A stretch of DNA of 64,000 nucleotides from Candidatus Nanoarchaeia archaeon (GCA_028717785.1 JAQUND010000002.1:96926-160925); one strand, 5' to 3'; shown: positions 44,277 to 52,404, counted from the first letter of the stretch. Notes: generated by a model from the letters alone, not told the origin. Program-made: numbers and translations.

Positions 44277-45609
44277 GTAATTTTTTCCAAATTAAGTAAT
44301 CTTCTATTGTTTTTCTTCGATAAAGAATTTCATTTTCTTTTATTTGATTAATTTTAAGAGGTTCTTTTTTTCTATTCAATATTTCTTCTGGAATAAATCC
44401 TCTAAATTGATCTTTTAAAATTTTTTTATTAGTTCTTTCAGAATAAGGAAGTTGAAGAGCAGCTCTAATTACATCATGTCCTAAAAATGGATTTCGACAT
44501 TCAATAGTAAAATGCATACTCATTCTATCAATCCTTATTAAATGATAAAAGGGAAGTTCTTCAAATACATCACTTCGTTGAGAATCATATTCATTTATTC
44601 TACGATAACCCCCAAATAATTCATCTGCTCCATCTCCAGTTAAAACTATTTTATCCTTTATATCTTTGAAAAGATAATATTGAGGTATTACTGATCCTAA
44701 ATCAATCATAGAATCATTAATATCATAAATTTTCATTTTTTGTTCAAAAGGAAGATTTTCTGGTTTAACATCTAAATAATTAATATTTAAATTCCATTTA
44801 TTTTCCATTAACTTAACATATTTTCCATCTTCCCCATTATTTATAGAATAAATGTTAAAATCAGCTCTTAATTTCTTTAAAAAATAAAGAATAATAGTAC
44901 TATCCAAACCACCAGAAAAAAGGGTAGAAATTTTATATTTCTTAGACAAAAGTCTTCTTTCAACAGATTCTTCTAATAAATCGTAAATAGATTCTTTACG
45001 TAAATTAGTATCCCATTTGTAGTATTCGTGTATAATTTCAGGATATGAAAGAGAATTATTCCATATATAGATATTATTTGGCATAATTCGTCTAACATCT
45101 TCATATATAGTTCTGTTATCTGTATTATAACCCCATTTATTAACAGTACTTATAAAATTTTTATCAATTTTTAAACTATTAGATAATCCTTTAATTTCAC
45201 TGGATATTTCTCCTCTGTAATTAATATATAATTGTTTTTTTCCAAGGGGATCAGTAAATGCTGTTACTTTATCCCCTCTAATAATAACAATACTCCAAAA
45301 TCCATCCCAGGAATTTATTTCAGGAAGAATTATTTCAAATGGAATTTCATGGTAAAAAAATTTTTGTAAATATTCTGTATCATTATTATATTTGGTTTTA
45401 TCATAATTAAAAATTTCTCCGTTAAATAATAATAAACCTCCATCATATAATTTAATTGGTTGATACCACGAATCTTCTTCGAAAGTTTGAATAGGTAATC
45501 TATGATGACCATAAATCCATCTACCTTTTGAAATAGAAGTAAACTGAATTCCCCTATGTTTAATAGAATCTAATTTATTTTCATCATTACTTATAATAAT
45601 TCCACACAT
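44269..45609 (-). CDS. Asparagine synthase, glutamine-hydrolysing type (446 aa)
   Basis: Cys 2 (MCGIIISND) is the class II glutamine amidotransferase nucleophile, with GHHRLPI at 34-40 and NGEIFN at 63-68. The ATP-pyrophosphatase domain has SGGLDST at 232-238 and GDGADELFGGYRR later. The usual reaction transfers glutamine ammonia to an adenylated carboxylate such as aspartate. At 446 residues it is shorter than bacterial AsnB (about 550). In a phage it could amidate a nucleotide or protein instead. Confidence 0.9.
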   Translation of the reverse strand: MCGIIISNDENKLDSIKHRGIQFTSISKGRWIYGHHRLPIQTFEEDSWYQPIKLYDGGLLLFNGEIFNYDKTKYNNDTEYLQKFFYHEIPFEIILPEINSWDGFWSIVIIRGDKVTAFTDPLGKKQLYINYRGEISSEIKGLSNSLKIDKNFISTVNKWGYNTDNRTIYEDVRRIMPNNIYIWNNSLSYPEIIHEYYKWDTNLRKESIYDLLEESVERRLLSKKYKISTLFSGGLDSTIILYFLKKLRADFNIYSINNGEDGKYVKLMENKWNLNINYLDVKPENLPFEQKMKIYDINDSMIDLGSVIPQYYLFKDIKDKIVLTGDGADELFGGYRRINEYDSQRSDVFEELPFYHLIRIDRMSMHFTIECRNPFLGHDVIRAALQLPYSERTNKKILKDQFRGFIPEEILNRKKEPLKINQIKENEILYRRKTIEDYLIWKKLHD

Positions 45610-46019
45610 TATTCTTCTCCATTTAAATAATCTGCAACTTCATCAAGGTTATTTAAAACCATTCCCCAATTATCATCTACCATTTTCTTTATAGCAGTCC
45701 AAGATTTTTTCTGATTTTTAGACCAAGTTTTTTTAGCATTTTCTCCTTCCCCATCAGTATCAAGAACACATAATATTGTTTTTTCTGCTCTTTTATTGGA
45801 ATCATCTACTACTTCTGCAATAGAATAATAGCCTTCCATTAAAGGAGTTATAACATAAAGAACATAATCACAAGTTTCTCTTTTTTCAAGTTCTTTTTTA
45901 TAAGCTTCATCATTCCAATCATCAACTATTGGATTAAAATAATCTATTTCTAACATTGGAATGAGTTTTTCTCTCCAATTAGTTCCCTCTGCAGTAGTTC
46001 CTCCTAAAAATACCTCCAT
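45609..46019 (-). CDS. Nucleoside 2-deoxyribosyltransferase-like protein (136 aa)
   Basis: VFLGGTTAEGTNWREKLIPM at the N-terminus, FNPIVDDWND, and CDYVLYVITPLMEGYYSIAE match the small deoxyribosyltransferase-like proteins common in phages and bacteria. The final glutamate of YSIAE corresponds to the catalytic region. It overlaps the asparagine synthase gene by one base. It is distinct from the member at 40114. Confidence 0.78.
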   Translation of the reverse strand: MEVFLGGTTAEGTNWREKLIPMLEIDYFNPIVDDWNDEAYKKELEKRETCDYVLYVITPLMEGYYSIAEVVDDSNKRAEKTILCVLDTDGEGENAKKTWSKNQKKSWTAIKKMVDDNWGMVLNNLDEVADYLNGEE

Positions 46020-46020
46020 A

Positions 46021-46341
46021 TTATAATTTTATTATTTTATTTAATCTTTCCAAATAAGTTTTGGCTCCCGTATCTCCACTCATATACCATTCTAATTCTT
46101 TTGCTCTTTTAGCACAGTATTTTAAATCTGATATAAGTGTTTTAATTTCTTTTAATATAATTTCTTTCTGATCCGGATCTGCATCAGATAATCTATCCAT
46201 TTTAATTTTTGGTTTATCCCCAAATCCAGAAAAAGACCAATCCTCAGATTCATAAATACCGTCATTAATAAAATCTGATTCTATATAATCAGTTAATTGA
46301 TCTATTTGACTATATTGATAATCGTAATGTCCTCCACTCAT
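46021..46341 (-). CDS. Conserved small phage protein, MSGGHYDY type (106 aa)
   Basis: It opens MSGGHYDYQYSQIDQLTDYI, the hallmark of a common but uncharacterised phage and bacterial family with a W-Y-x-S-G-D end (LEWYMSGDTGAKTYLERLNK). Function unknown. Confidence 0.65.
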   Translation of the reverse strand: MSGGHYDYQYSQIDQLTDYIESDFINDGIYESEDWSFSGFGDKPKIKMDRLSDADPDQKEIILKEIKTLISDLKYCAKRAKELEWYMSGDTGAKTYLERLNKIIKL

Positions 46342-46351
46342 ATTTTTTAAA

Positions 46352-46804
46352 TTATTTTAAATTAGGATATTCATATCTAAATATTCCAAATTTTAAACGG
46401 TCATTATTTCCTTGTCTCCAAAAATTAAATGCAAAAGGAATAAGCCAATACAAATTTGAAATTATATTTGTGGGTAAATTATCAATATCAACCCAAGTAA
46501 CCATTTGATCCTCTTTAGTACAAATTTCACCATGTTCAATTTTTTGGATAGCTGTAAATACTTTAACTTCATAAAATTCTTCATTAAGAATTATTCCTAT
46601 TTCTTTCCAATCATTAATAGAAGTATTTATTCCGCATTCTTCTTGAAATTCCCTTATAACACAGTTTATTCCACTTTCATTTTCTTCTATATGACCACCC
46701 GGAAAATTAAATCTTCCTTCTTGCCATTTAGGTCTATTTTTAAGAATTAATGCTATTCTTTTTAATTGATCGTCAAAATAAATTCCAACAGTATATTTTT
46801 CCAT
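46352..46804 (-). CDS. Nudix hydrolase (150 aa)
   Basis: A perfect Nudix box lies at residues 37-59 (G-x5-E-x7-R-E-F-Q-E-E-C-G-I). The enzyme would cleave a nucleoside diphosphate linked to X, such as a damaged or modified NTP. It lies next to the thymidylate-synthase-like gene, which suggests nucleotide-pool work. Confidence 0.9.
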   Translation of the reverse strand: MEKYTVGIYFDDQLKRIALILKNRPKWQEGRFNFPGGHIEENESGINCVIREFQEECGINTSINDWKEIGIILNEEFYEVKVFTAIQKIEHGEICTKEDQMVTWVDIDNLPTNIISNLYWLIPFAFNFWRQGNNDRLKFGIFRYEYPNLK

Positions 46805-46808
46805 TTTT

Positions 46809-47552
46809 TTAATAAATTACCCATTTAGATAAATCTTCTCTATATGCATGCATACTACCTGCATAATAATTAAGAGAACCACATTTTAAATTTGGATATA
46901 TGTCAATCAATTGTTGTCTGACATATTCTTGAAGAGCATTTGTAAGCCAAATATCAATTACAAAATGTTTGAAATAATCATTTGACCTAATATAATAGAG
47001 AACCATTATTTTATTATTTCTGATAAGGAATTGATAAGATATAGAGCAAGGTACACGAGTACTAAATCCAGCAACATCACAACTATCTTTAGGATCCCAA
47101 ATAGAAATAAAAGATCTACGGGAATGAATATCTTCTTTTAAAGCTGCAATAGCATTATCTAATTGATGAAGATTATTTATTCTTTCAGCATAAGTATAAT
47201 CAAATTTTTCTCCATCTTTTTTAGACATAAATCCTTGCCATAAATCAAGACGAATTTTATAAGAATTACCAGGATTAAGGGGTTCACCACATGTACGATC
47301 TGCTATTTCTTGTATACAATATTGTTCAATATTGTCTGATTCTTCCTTAAAAAGAAAATCAAGCATTTCTTTCTTTTTAAGATATGGTTTTGAAATAACA
47401 AAATTTACTCCAGTAAGTTCTTTTGTGTTTTGATTTTCTCCGGTAAGTTCTTGATTTTGGTAGTGTTTTACAGGAACAGTAATGCCTGAAACTTTTAATT
47501 CTCGGTCCATTTCTTGAACCATTTCTAAACAATCCCGAAATATTCTTGCCAT
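46809..47552 (-). CDS. Divergent thymidylate synthase-family protein (247 aa)
   Basis: It has the fold's landmarks: RRSFISIWDP (145-154, including the phosphate-binding arginines), the nucleophile region RVPCSISYQF with Cys 169, RSND at 189-192, Asn 205, and a C-terminal AGSMHAY (231-237). Compared with ThyA the sites differ: ThyA usually has PPCH and GDxHxY, here VPCS and GSMHAY, so the conserved Asp is Ser. Such variants in phages include dUMP or dCMP hydroxymethylases. Substrate unknown. It has its own late-type promoter box. Confidence 0.75.
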   Translation of the reverse strand: MARIFRDCLEMVQEMDRELKVSGITVPVKHYQNQELTGENQNTKELTGVNFVISKPYLKKKEMLDFLFKEESDNIEQYCIQEIADRTCGEPLNPGNSYKIRLDLWQGFMSKKDGEKFDYTYAERINNLHQLDNAIAALKEDIHSRRSFISIWDPKDSCDVAGFSTRVPCSISYQFLIRNNKIMVLYYIRSNDYFKHFVIDIWLTNALQEYVRQQLIDIYPNLKCGSLNYYAGSMHAYREDLSKWVIY

Positions 47553-47574
47553 ATATAAATATCTTTTTATTTGA

Positions 47575-47582
47575 TATTTATA
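47575..47582 (-). promoter_or_regulatory. T4-like late promoter box TATAAATA before the thymidylate synthase-like gene
   Basis: On the minus strand GCTATATAAATATC contains an exact TATAAATA, 22 bases before the ATG at 47552. A terminator for the upstream gene is immediately behind it, so this box probably starts a new unit in the 47553-47635 gap. Confidence 0.55.
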
Positions 47583-47610
47583 TAGCTATTAAATTATTTA
47601 GTTTTGGATT

Positions 47611-47647
47611 TTAAAAAATAAAGGGATGAAATTATTCATCCCTTTAT
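47611..47647 (-). terminator. Intrinsic terminator overlapping the stop of the upstream gene
   Basis: A perfect 13-bp stem (ATAAAGGGATGAA 47618-47630 / TTCATCCCTTTAT 47635-47647) with a 4-base loop. On the minus strand it is followed by a T-rich run. The stop codon of the gene at 47636-47950 lies within the stem. Confidence 0.88.
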
Positions 47648-47950
47648 AAATTTTTCATTTCTCCATCCCATATATTTACAAATATCTATAATTATATGAG
47701 ATCCTGGTGGTAAATAGATATAATTTCCTCCATAAAAATGAGCTTTCCATATTCCTTCTATTTCTGAATTCTTAATTCTATTATAATTATCAGTATTTTT
47801 TAAAAATAATTGAAAACAACATCCATTTTTATTTTGGCATCTATGTATTGTTGAATCATCCGATAAATGAGCCCATTGTTCATTATCCCACATTAATTTT
47901 TTACTTGTTGGATGTTCTTCAAAATGAAGATATTCATCAATAAGTGCCAT
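47636..47950 (-). CDS. Hypothetical small protein (104 aa)
   Basis: Unrecognised. It contains a C-x5-C-C cluster (RCQNKNGCCFQLFLKN) that could bind metal or form a disulfide, then an aromatic/Gly-rich region (HFYGGNYIYLPPGSHIIIDI). It is the last gene before a strong terminator. Confidence 0.55.
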   Translation of the reverse strand: MALIDEYLHFEEHPTSKKLMWDNEQWAHLSDDSTIHRCQNKNGCCFQLFLKNTDNYNRIKNSEIEGIWKAHFYGGNYIYLPPGSHIIIDICKYMGWRNEKFIKG

Positions 47951-47951
47951 T

Positions 47952-48311
47952 TTAAAAACTAATTATTTTACCAAATTTTGTTAAATCGGATTTTACTTTA
48001 CAAATTAAAGTGTAATCATATTTAGAATGATGATTTTTTTGATCAGATTTTTTACTAAATGGAACATTTCCTAGTAAATTTCTTAACATTCTCCAATGAG
48101 TATTAGCTTTTCTACATCCTTGATTTCCATATTGATCTTCAAAAAATTTAGAAGTTGCTTTATCAGGATCTTTTAATTTATTTACATCAATATTTATTCC
48201 ATTAGTAGTATTTAAATAATCCCTATTTATATCAATATACATTGCAAACATTTTATTTCTGAGACTATCACTTTTATTTGGGCCTCTTTTGTGTGTAGAT
48301 TTTTTATTCAT
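47952..48311 (-). CDS. Hypothetical protein, paralog of the product at 48567 (119 aa)
   Basis: Contains KLKDPDKATSKFFEDQYGNQ then GCRKAN, HWRMLRNLLGN and VPFSKK, aligning with the neighbouring gene's ELKNPSKEFLKSFEG, HQGCINLNPF and MAKKVLLDLYFSPGKK. Highly basic N-terminus. The two are diverged duplicates of unknown function. It overlaps its upstream neighbour by 8 bases. Confidence 0.55.
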   Translation of the reverse strand: MNKKSTHKRGPNKSDSLRNKMFAMYIDINRDYLNTTNGINIDVNKLKDPDKATSKFFEDQYGNQGCRKANTHWRMLRNLLGNVPFSKKSDQKNHHSKYDYTLICKVKSDLTKFGKIISF

Positions 48312-48567
48312 TTGTTTTATTATTTAATTGTTTATATTCCTCTTTTGTTATTAAATGAAAACCAGATCTAATAATTTCATTATTATCAGAATATTCGCTA
48401 GGTCGATACCCATTTTTAGGTAAAGCATATTCTCCAATAGGTCGAATAATAATTTCATCTAGCATTTCAGTACATTCATAAACAATACCAGGTTTAAATA
48501 ATTTTGCTTTATCTATACCCAATAAAACTTTTCTTTCATCAGGTAAAACAGCAAATCTAGTAATCAT
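48304..48567 (-). CDS. Hypothetical small protein (87 aa)
   Basis: Unrecognised. A beta-rich N-terminal half (RFAVLPDERKVLLGIDKAKL, then PGIVYECTEMLDEIIIRPIG) and a polar C-terminal tail. It sits between the two paralogs at 47952 and 48567, with small overlaps on both sides. Confidence 0.5.
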   Translation of the reverse strand: MITRFAVLPDERKVLLGIDKAKLFKPGIVYECTEMLDEIIIRPIGEYALPKNGYRPSEYSDNNEIIRSGFHLITKEEYKQLNNKTNE

Positions 48568-48902
48568 TAAAAATTTATTTTACCATTATTTAATAATTGG
48601 ATTCTGAACCCCAACATAATATCTGTAGCAGAACTCTTTTTGTTTCCTAATCTACATTTTTCTTTTTTACCGGGACTAAAATAAAGATCTAATAAAACCT
48701 TTTTAGCCATACCCAAAAAAGGATTTAAATTTATACATCCCTGATGACCTTCAAAAGATTTTAAAAATTCTTTAGATGGGTTTTTTAATTCTTTAAGTTT
48801 TATAGCTTTAATATTTTTAGAATTTAATAATTGTATATTAGTAGCTATAAGATTATAACATAAAGATCTTACATCTTCTGCACTTTTATTTCTTGTATCC
48901 AT
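48567..48902 (-). CDS. Hypothetical protein, paralog of the product at 47952 (111 aa)
   Basis: Helical N-terminal half (SAEDVRSLCYNLIATNIQLL), then the shared block LKNPSKEFLKSFEGHQGCIN and FLGMAKKVLLDLYFSPGKK. The Q-G-C and L-L positions are kept in both copies. Function unknown. Confidence 0.55.
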   Translation of the reverse strand: MDTRNKSAEDVRSLCYNLIATNIQLLNSKNIKAIKLKELKNPSKEFLKSFEGHQGCINLNPFLGMAKKVLLDLYFSPGKKEKCRLGNKKSSATDIMLGFRIQLLNNGKINF

Positions 48903-48923
48903 ATTTTATTTGTTTTAATTAAT

Positions 48924-49238
48924 TTATAAATTATTTTGTATAAATCCAAAATAATTTATAAATTCTTTTGGATCTTTTTTTATACTATCAAGTTCCCTCC
49001 ATTTCTTAATTAAACCATTATTTGTTAAATAAGAAATAAAAGCAAATTGTTCTGGATAATTAGATCTATTTCCATAACTAGGATCTACAGTAAATTTTGG
49101 TTTTCTATAAGTTCTTGGATCAGAAGAAGATACATTTTTAATTTTATCTTCTGTAGTTATTTTTTCAATAGTACATTCTATTATTATAGAATCTTCTATA
49201 ATATAAGCTTTATCCTTCTTTTTTAAATTTTGATTCAT
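48924..49238 (-). CDS. Hypothetical small protein (104 aa)
   Basis: Unrecognised. A beta-hairpin-like N-terminus (KAYIIEDSIIIECTIEKITT) is followed by a polar, aromatic middle (YRKPKFTVDPSYGNRSNYPE). Spacing of about 24 bases to both neighbours. Confidence 0.5.
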   Translation of the reverse strand: MNQNLKKKDKAYIIEDSIIIECTIEKITTEDKIKNVSSSDPRTYRKPKFTVDPSYGNRSNYPEQFAFISYLTNNGLIKKWRELDSIKKDPKEFINYFGFIQNNL

Positions 49239-49262
49239 ATTATATTTTAACTATTTTTATTT

Positions 49263-50408
49263 TTAAAACTGAGATTTTTTTAATTCATTAATTTTTATTT
49301 CAATCTCATTTAAAGCAAAATTATATCCTTCTTGCCATTTTACTTCATTTTGAATATCTGAAATATTAGAAGAAGGTTTTATAATAGTTTTATCTTTTTT
49401 GAATTTTGTTGTAATTTTTTTCTCTTTTATTTCAGTAATGATCTCTCTTACGGTTCTTTCTATTTCTCTAGGAAAACCCTCTCCCAATCCAAATTCTTTT
49501 TTCCTTAAAACAATACCTGTTTGATAAAGTGGTATAAGTAAACCCGGAAACCTTTTTGTGTAGGTATTAATAAACATTGTAGTAGGACAGTGTTTATGCA
49601 AAAAGAATCCATAATGTTCCATATCAGGATTATGGTCTAAAACAACATCAGTAATATATTTATGTAATAAATAAGGTTTTTTATCTTGAACAAGATCCTT
49701 TATAAGAATTACAAAATAACCTCCAGGTTTTAAATATTTTATTGATTTAGAATACATTGTATCAATAAGATTCCAATAAATATTTCCTTTAGTTAATCCT
49801 ATATTATCCTCGTGTGTATAATCAAAACTTTTATCTTCTTTTGTTTGAAGATTTTTTCTTTCAGGAGCATCCGAACTTTTACTGGATAATTTAGGATAAG
49901 GAGTTCCATTTATAATTAAATCAAGAAAAGGTTCATCAAATCCCCATTCTGACATATATTCATCAATTTTTGTAGCATCTCCTTGGCGAAAACGAAAAGT
50001 TTGATCAATAGTATTTCCCATTAATTCAATAGCATATCGAATATTTTTTTGACCAATTTCGGGGTATTCAAGTTCAACCCCAATAGCATTTCTTTTATTA
50101 ATAATAGATTCTACAATTGCTGTACCAGTTCCTGCTGTTGGATCTAAAACATAACCATTTTCGGGACAAAGATTTTGAACGGCCCATCTATATCCTATTA
50201 TTTGACCTACATCAAGATGTTCACCAGCTTTGTCAAGATAATACTCTTTGCGAATACGATTACTATAATATTTGTCTTGATCCACATTGTAAATTTCTCC
50301 CATGAAATTTTTACAATATTCACAAGTACAATGATAATCAGAGGGTATACCAGTTCTAATTTGAACTTGATGATCTAAAGAAATGGAGTTAAGATGTTTT
50401 GATGCCAT
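49263..50408 (-). CDS. DNA methyltransferase-like protein (381 aa)
   Basis: AdoMet-binding motif I is DPTAGTGT at residues 89-96 (D-P-x-x-G-x-G-T). The catalytic-type motif is IINGTPYP at 165-172, a variant of the usual (D/N/S)PP(Y/F). The N-terminus has a C-x-C-x-x-C cluster (27-32) that could bind zinc. Motif I comes first, so the order is unlike the common beta class. Probably an N6-adenine or N4-cytosine methylase that protects phage DNA. Substrate and specificity are not shown. Confidence 0.75.
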   Translation of the reverse strand: MASKHLNSISLDHQVQIRTGIPSDYHCTCEYCKNFMGEIYNVDQDKYYSNRIRKEYYLDKAGEHLDVGQIIGYRWAVQNLCPENGYVLDPTAGTGTAIVESIINKRNAIGVELEYPEIGQKNIRYAIELMGNTIDQTFRFRQGDATKIDEYMSEWGFDEPFLDLIINGTPYPKLSSKSSDAPERKNLQTKEDKSFDYTHEDNIGLTKGNIYWNLIDTMYSKSIKYLKPGGYFVILIKDLVQDKKPYLLHKYITDVVLDHNPDMEHYGFFLHKHCPTTMFINTYTKRFPGLLIPLYQTGIVLRKKEFGLGEGFPREIERTVREIITEIKEKKITTKFKKDKTIIKPSSNISDIQNEVKWQEGYNFALNEIEIKINELKKSQF

Positions 50409-50625
50409 TATATAAATTTTTTATCTCTTCTATTTTTTTAATAATATCCTCTTCTCCGTATATTTTTATTTGGTATTTATATTTTTTGGATATTATTAAA
50501 AGTGGAGGATTATTACCTTCTTGAATTAATTTTATTTGTTTAATATCATGTTGTAATAAAAGATCCTCATCTGATATATCTTTTAATTTTTCACTACATA
50601 TTTCAAATAATTTACGATTTGTCAT
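50389..50625 (-). CDS. Hypothetical small protein (78 aa)
   Basis: Unrecognised alpha/beta protein (LLIISKKYKYQIKIYGEEDI, then IKKIEEIKNLYN). It overlaps the start of the methylase gene by 20 bases and the HicB-like gene by 4 (ATGA). It does not look like HicA, which has a short conserved H-P pattern. Confidence 0.5.
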   Translation of the reverse strand: MTNRKLFEICSEKLKDISDEDLLLQHDIKQIKLIQEGNNPPLLIISKKYKYQIKIYGEEDIIKKIEEIKNLYNGIKTS

Positions 50626-50816
50626 TTTATTATTTTTATTGCTCCTTTTTCTAAAATATCATAAAAGGTTGCAAAAAGATTTTTAACAGCATCATTTTTA
50701 TTATCCCCTTCTACTATAATTTCTGGGTATTCTAAAAAATAAGCAGTATATCCCCCATCTTTATCCTCTATAAAAACTATAGATAAATCTAATCTTGACA
50801 TTTTAATTTCAGACAT
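50622..50816 (-). CDS. HicB-like small protein (64 aa)
   Basis: The order of strands and turns (LSIVFIEDKDGGYTAYFLEY, PEIIVEGDNKNDAVKNL) matches the HicB RNase H-like antitoxin fold, including the G-G-Y-x-A and P-E-I-x-x-x-G-D-x pattern. No HTH or HicA partner is next to it, so it is an orphan, perhaps neutralising a host HicA or acting as an RNA-binding regulator. Confidence 0.65.
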   Translation of the reverse strand: MSEIKMSRLDLSIVFIEDKDGGYTAYFLEYPEIIVEGDNKNDAVKNLFATFYDILEKGAIKIIK

Positions 50817-50825
50817 AATTTTATT

Positions 50826-51512
50826 TTAATTATACATATATCCTGTTATTGATGCTCCATATAGAGGTTGTAAATTCATCATATTATAAACTTCTATATA
50901 ATCTATCATTGTCCAGGTTTCTCTTTGTCCACCAATAAATTTAAAATCCTTTTGATCTCCTATTGATGCAGTAGGTAAATAACCCCCAGTGTATACTATA
51001 CGAATTTTCTCTTCAGAGGTTTTCCAAAGTTCTATAGTTCCATTTTTCATGTATTTCATATCGAAACCCGGACCGGTTCCTTTTACAACATTAACTTTAC
51101 CCATAGAAATTATATCAGAAAATCCTCTTTTATTTGAAACTTCTATTTTTTCCCAAGATTCTGGGGATCTTCTACTTGCAGGTTGTTTTTCAACAGGAAT
51201 TCTGCTATAAGCTTCTTCAATAGCATCTTCATTATCACCAACTGAATTCATTGATGCCATTACTTTAATATTTTGAATACTTGTTTCACCAGTTAAATCA
51301 CAAGCTCGCTGAAAAAAAATTCCGGCAATAGGAGAATAAAGGCTTTTATAAACTTCTATAGCTGCCCATCCTCGAGCTAAAGCTTTTCCAGGTTCTTCAA
51401 TCTCATTAGCCATTCTATAAGCTAATTTAAAGGCTTCAATTAAATCTCCATTTGATTTTTTTTGGATATCCATAAGCCTCATCAAATCTTTTGTTCCGTA
51501 TTGTGTTACCAT
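50826..51512 (-). CDS. Unknown protein, paralog of the virion-associated protein at 25168 (228 aa)
   Basis: Shares GTKDLMRLMDI (versus GQKDLVRMQDI) at the N-terminus and a C-terminal domain with LQPLYGASITGYMYN and GGYLPTASIGDQKDFKF. The middle (AFKLAYRMANEIEEPGKALA, then AAIEVYKSLYSPIAGIFFQR) is helical. Function unknown. Confidence 0.65.
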   Translation of the reverse strand: MVTQYGTKDLMRLMDIQKKSNGDLIEAFKLAYRMANEIEEPGKALARGWAAIEVYKSLYSPIAGIFFQRACDLTGETSIQNIKVMASMNSVGDNEDAIEEAYSRIPVEKQPASRRSPESWEKIEVSNKRGFSDIISMGKVNVVKGTGPGFDMKYMKNGTIELWKTSEEKIRIVYTGGYLPTASIGDQKDFKFIGGQRETWTMIDYIEVYNMMNLQPLYGASITGYMYN

Positions 51513-51526
51513 TTTATTTAAAGTTT

Positions 51527-52393
51527 TTATATTATTTGATATTCCTTAAATATAGATTTCATTGTATTAGGGCTAAAACCAAAATAAATTGCAGTCTTTC
51601 TTATAGATTTTAAATTATTTAAAGTTTTTATAATATCTTCTTTTTTCGGTCTTATTTTCTTTTTAAATTTAGTATTTCCTCCAGAATTTTTTAACCAATT
51701 TATTTTTATATTATAATAATTACATATAGTTTCTAAAGTTGGATGAGAAATATTTAATTTTTTTGATACTTCAGTTTTAGTTTTATATTTTTTGATATAT
51801 TCTAAAGTTTTTTCTTTAGAAGGCCATTTTTTTCTTTTTGTTTCAATAGATTTTTTATATGATTCTTCCGTCCAAGTTTTTTTAGGAGATATAGAATTTT
51901 CAGAAATTTTTTTCTTATGACTATCAGATAATAATTTACCTTTATGAGATAAAGATATTTTCTTTTTACACTCTTCTGATAAAGATTTTCTTTTTTTACC
52001 TTTATCTGATCTTGTTCTATAACTTCCTACTCCATCCCCTTCTTTAGTTATATTTGTTAAAGGCCCTTCTTTTAAATGACTTCTTCCTATTAAATTTACT
52101 AATTTTTCTTCTAATAATAAAGCTTCTTTATTAATTAAATTACAATTAATTATTTTTATAATAGGTTGAATATTATTATTTTTAAAATAATATAATTTAT
52201 TTTTAAAATGTAAATTAGTCCATTTTCCATTATTATTTAAAACTTTTTTCCAATGATAATAAGCTCTATAATATTTTCCTTTACCTATATAAAAAGGTTC
52301 AAAATTAAAAGAAATATTATCATATTCATAAATTCCATATTTTGTAGGATCTAAATAAGCATATACATAATAAATATTATTTTCCATAGACAT
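51527..52393 (-). CDS. GIY-YIG homing endonuclease with NUMOD3 and HTH units (288 aa)
   Basis: The GIY-YIG core is YYVYAYLDP, then PFYIGKGKYYRAYYH (about residues 8-45), with Arg and an E-x-x-L-V-N helix later (LLLEEKLVNLIGRSH). Then come NUMOD3 units (RKSLSEECKKKISLSHKGKL, SDSHKKKISEN) and HTH-like DNA-binding tails (KTKTEVSKKLNISHPTLETI, SIRKTAIYFGFSPNTMKSIF). It has its own TATAAATA promoter box. Confidence 0.9.
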   Translation of the reverse strand: MSMENNIYYVYAYLDPTKYGIYEYDNISFNFEPFYIGKGKYYRAYYHWKKVLNNNGKWTNLHFKNKLYYFKNNNIQPIIKIINCNLINKEALLLEEKLVNLIGRSHLKEGPLTNITKEGDGVGSYRTRSDKGKKRKSLSEECKKKISLSHKGKLLSDSHKKKISENSISPKKTWTEESYKKSIETKRKKWPSKEKTLEYIKKYKTKTEVSKKLNISHPTLETICNYYNIKINWLKNSGGNTKFKKKIRPKKEDIIKTLNNLKSIRKTAIYFGFSPNTMKSIFKEYQII

Positions 52394-52396
52394 TTT

Positions 52397-52404
52397 TATT
52401 TATA
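52397..52404 (-). promoter_or_regulatory. T4-like late promoter box TATAAATA before a homing endonuclease
   Basis: On the minus strand AGATATATAAATAAAAATG places the exact box only 3 bases before the start at 52393, so the transcript would start inside or beyond the first codon. The next in-frame ATG two codons later may be the real start, or the box may serve another purpose. Confidence 0.4.

Noticed and set aside
49263..50408. A restriction-modification system around the methylase
   Set aside because: No adjacent endonuclease is recognisable; the possible PD-(D/E)XK-like protein at 43797 is 5 kb away and weakly supported.
50389..50816. A HicAB toxin-antitoxin pair
   Set aside because: The 78-residue neighbour lacks the HicA pattern; only the HicB-like half is supported.
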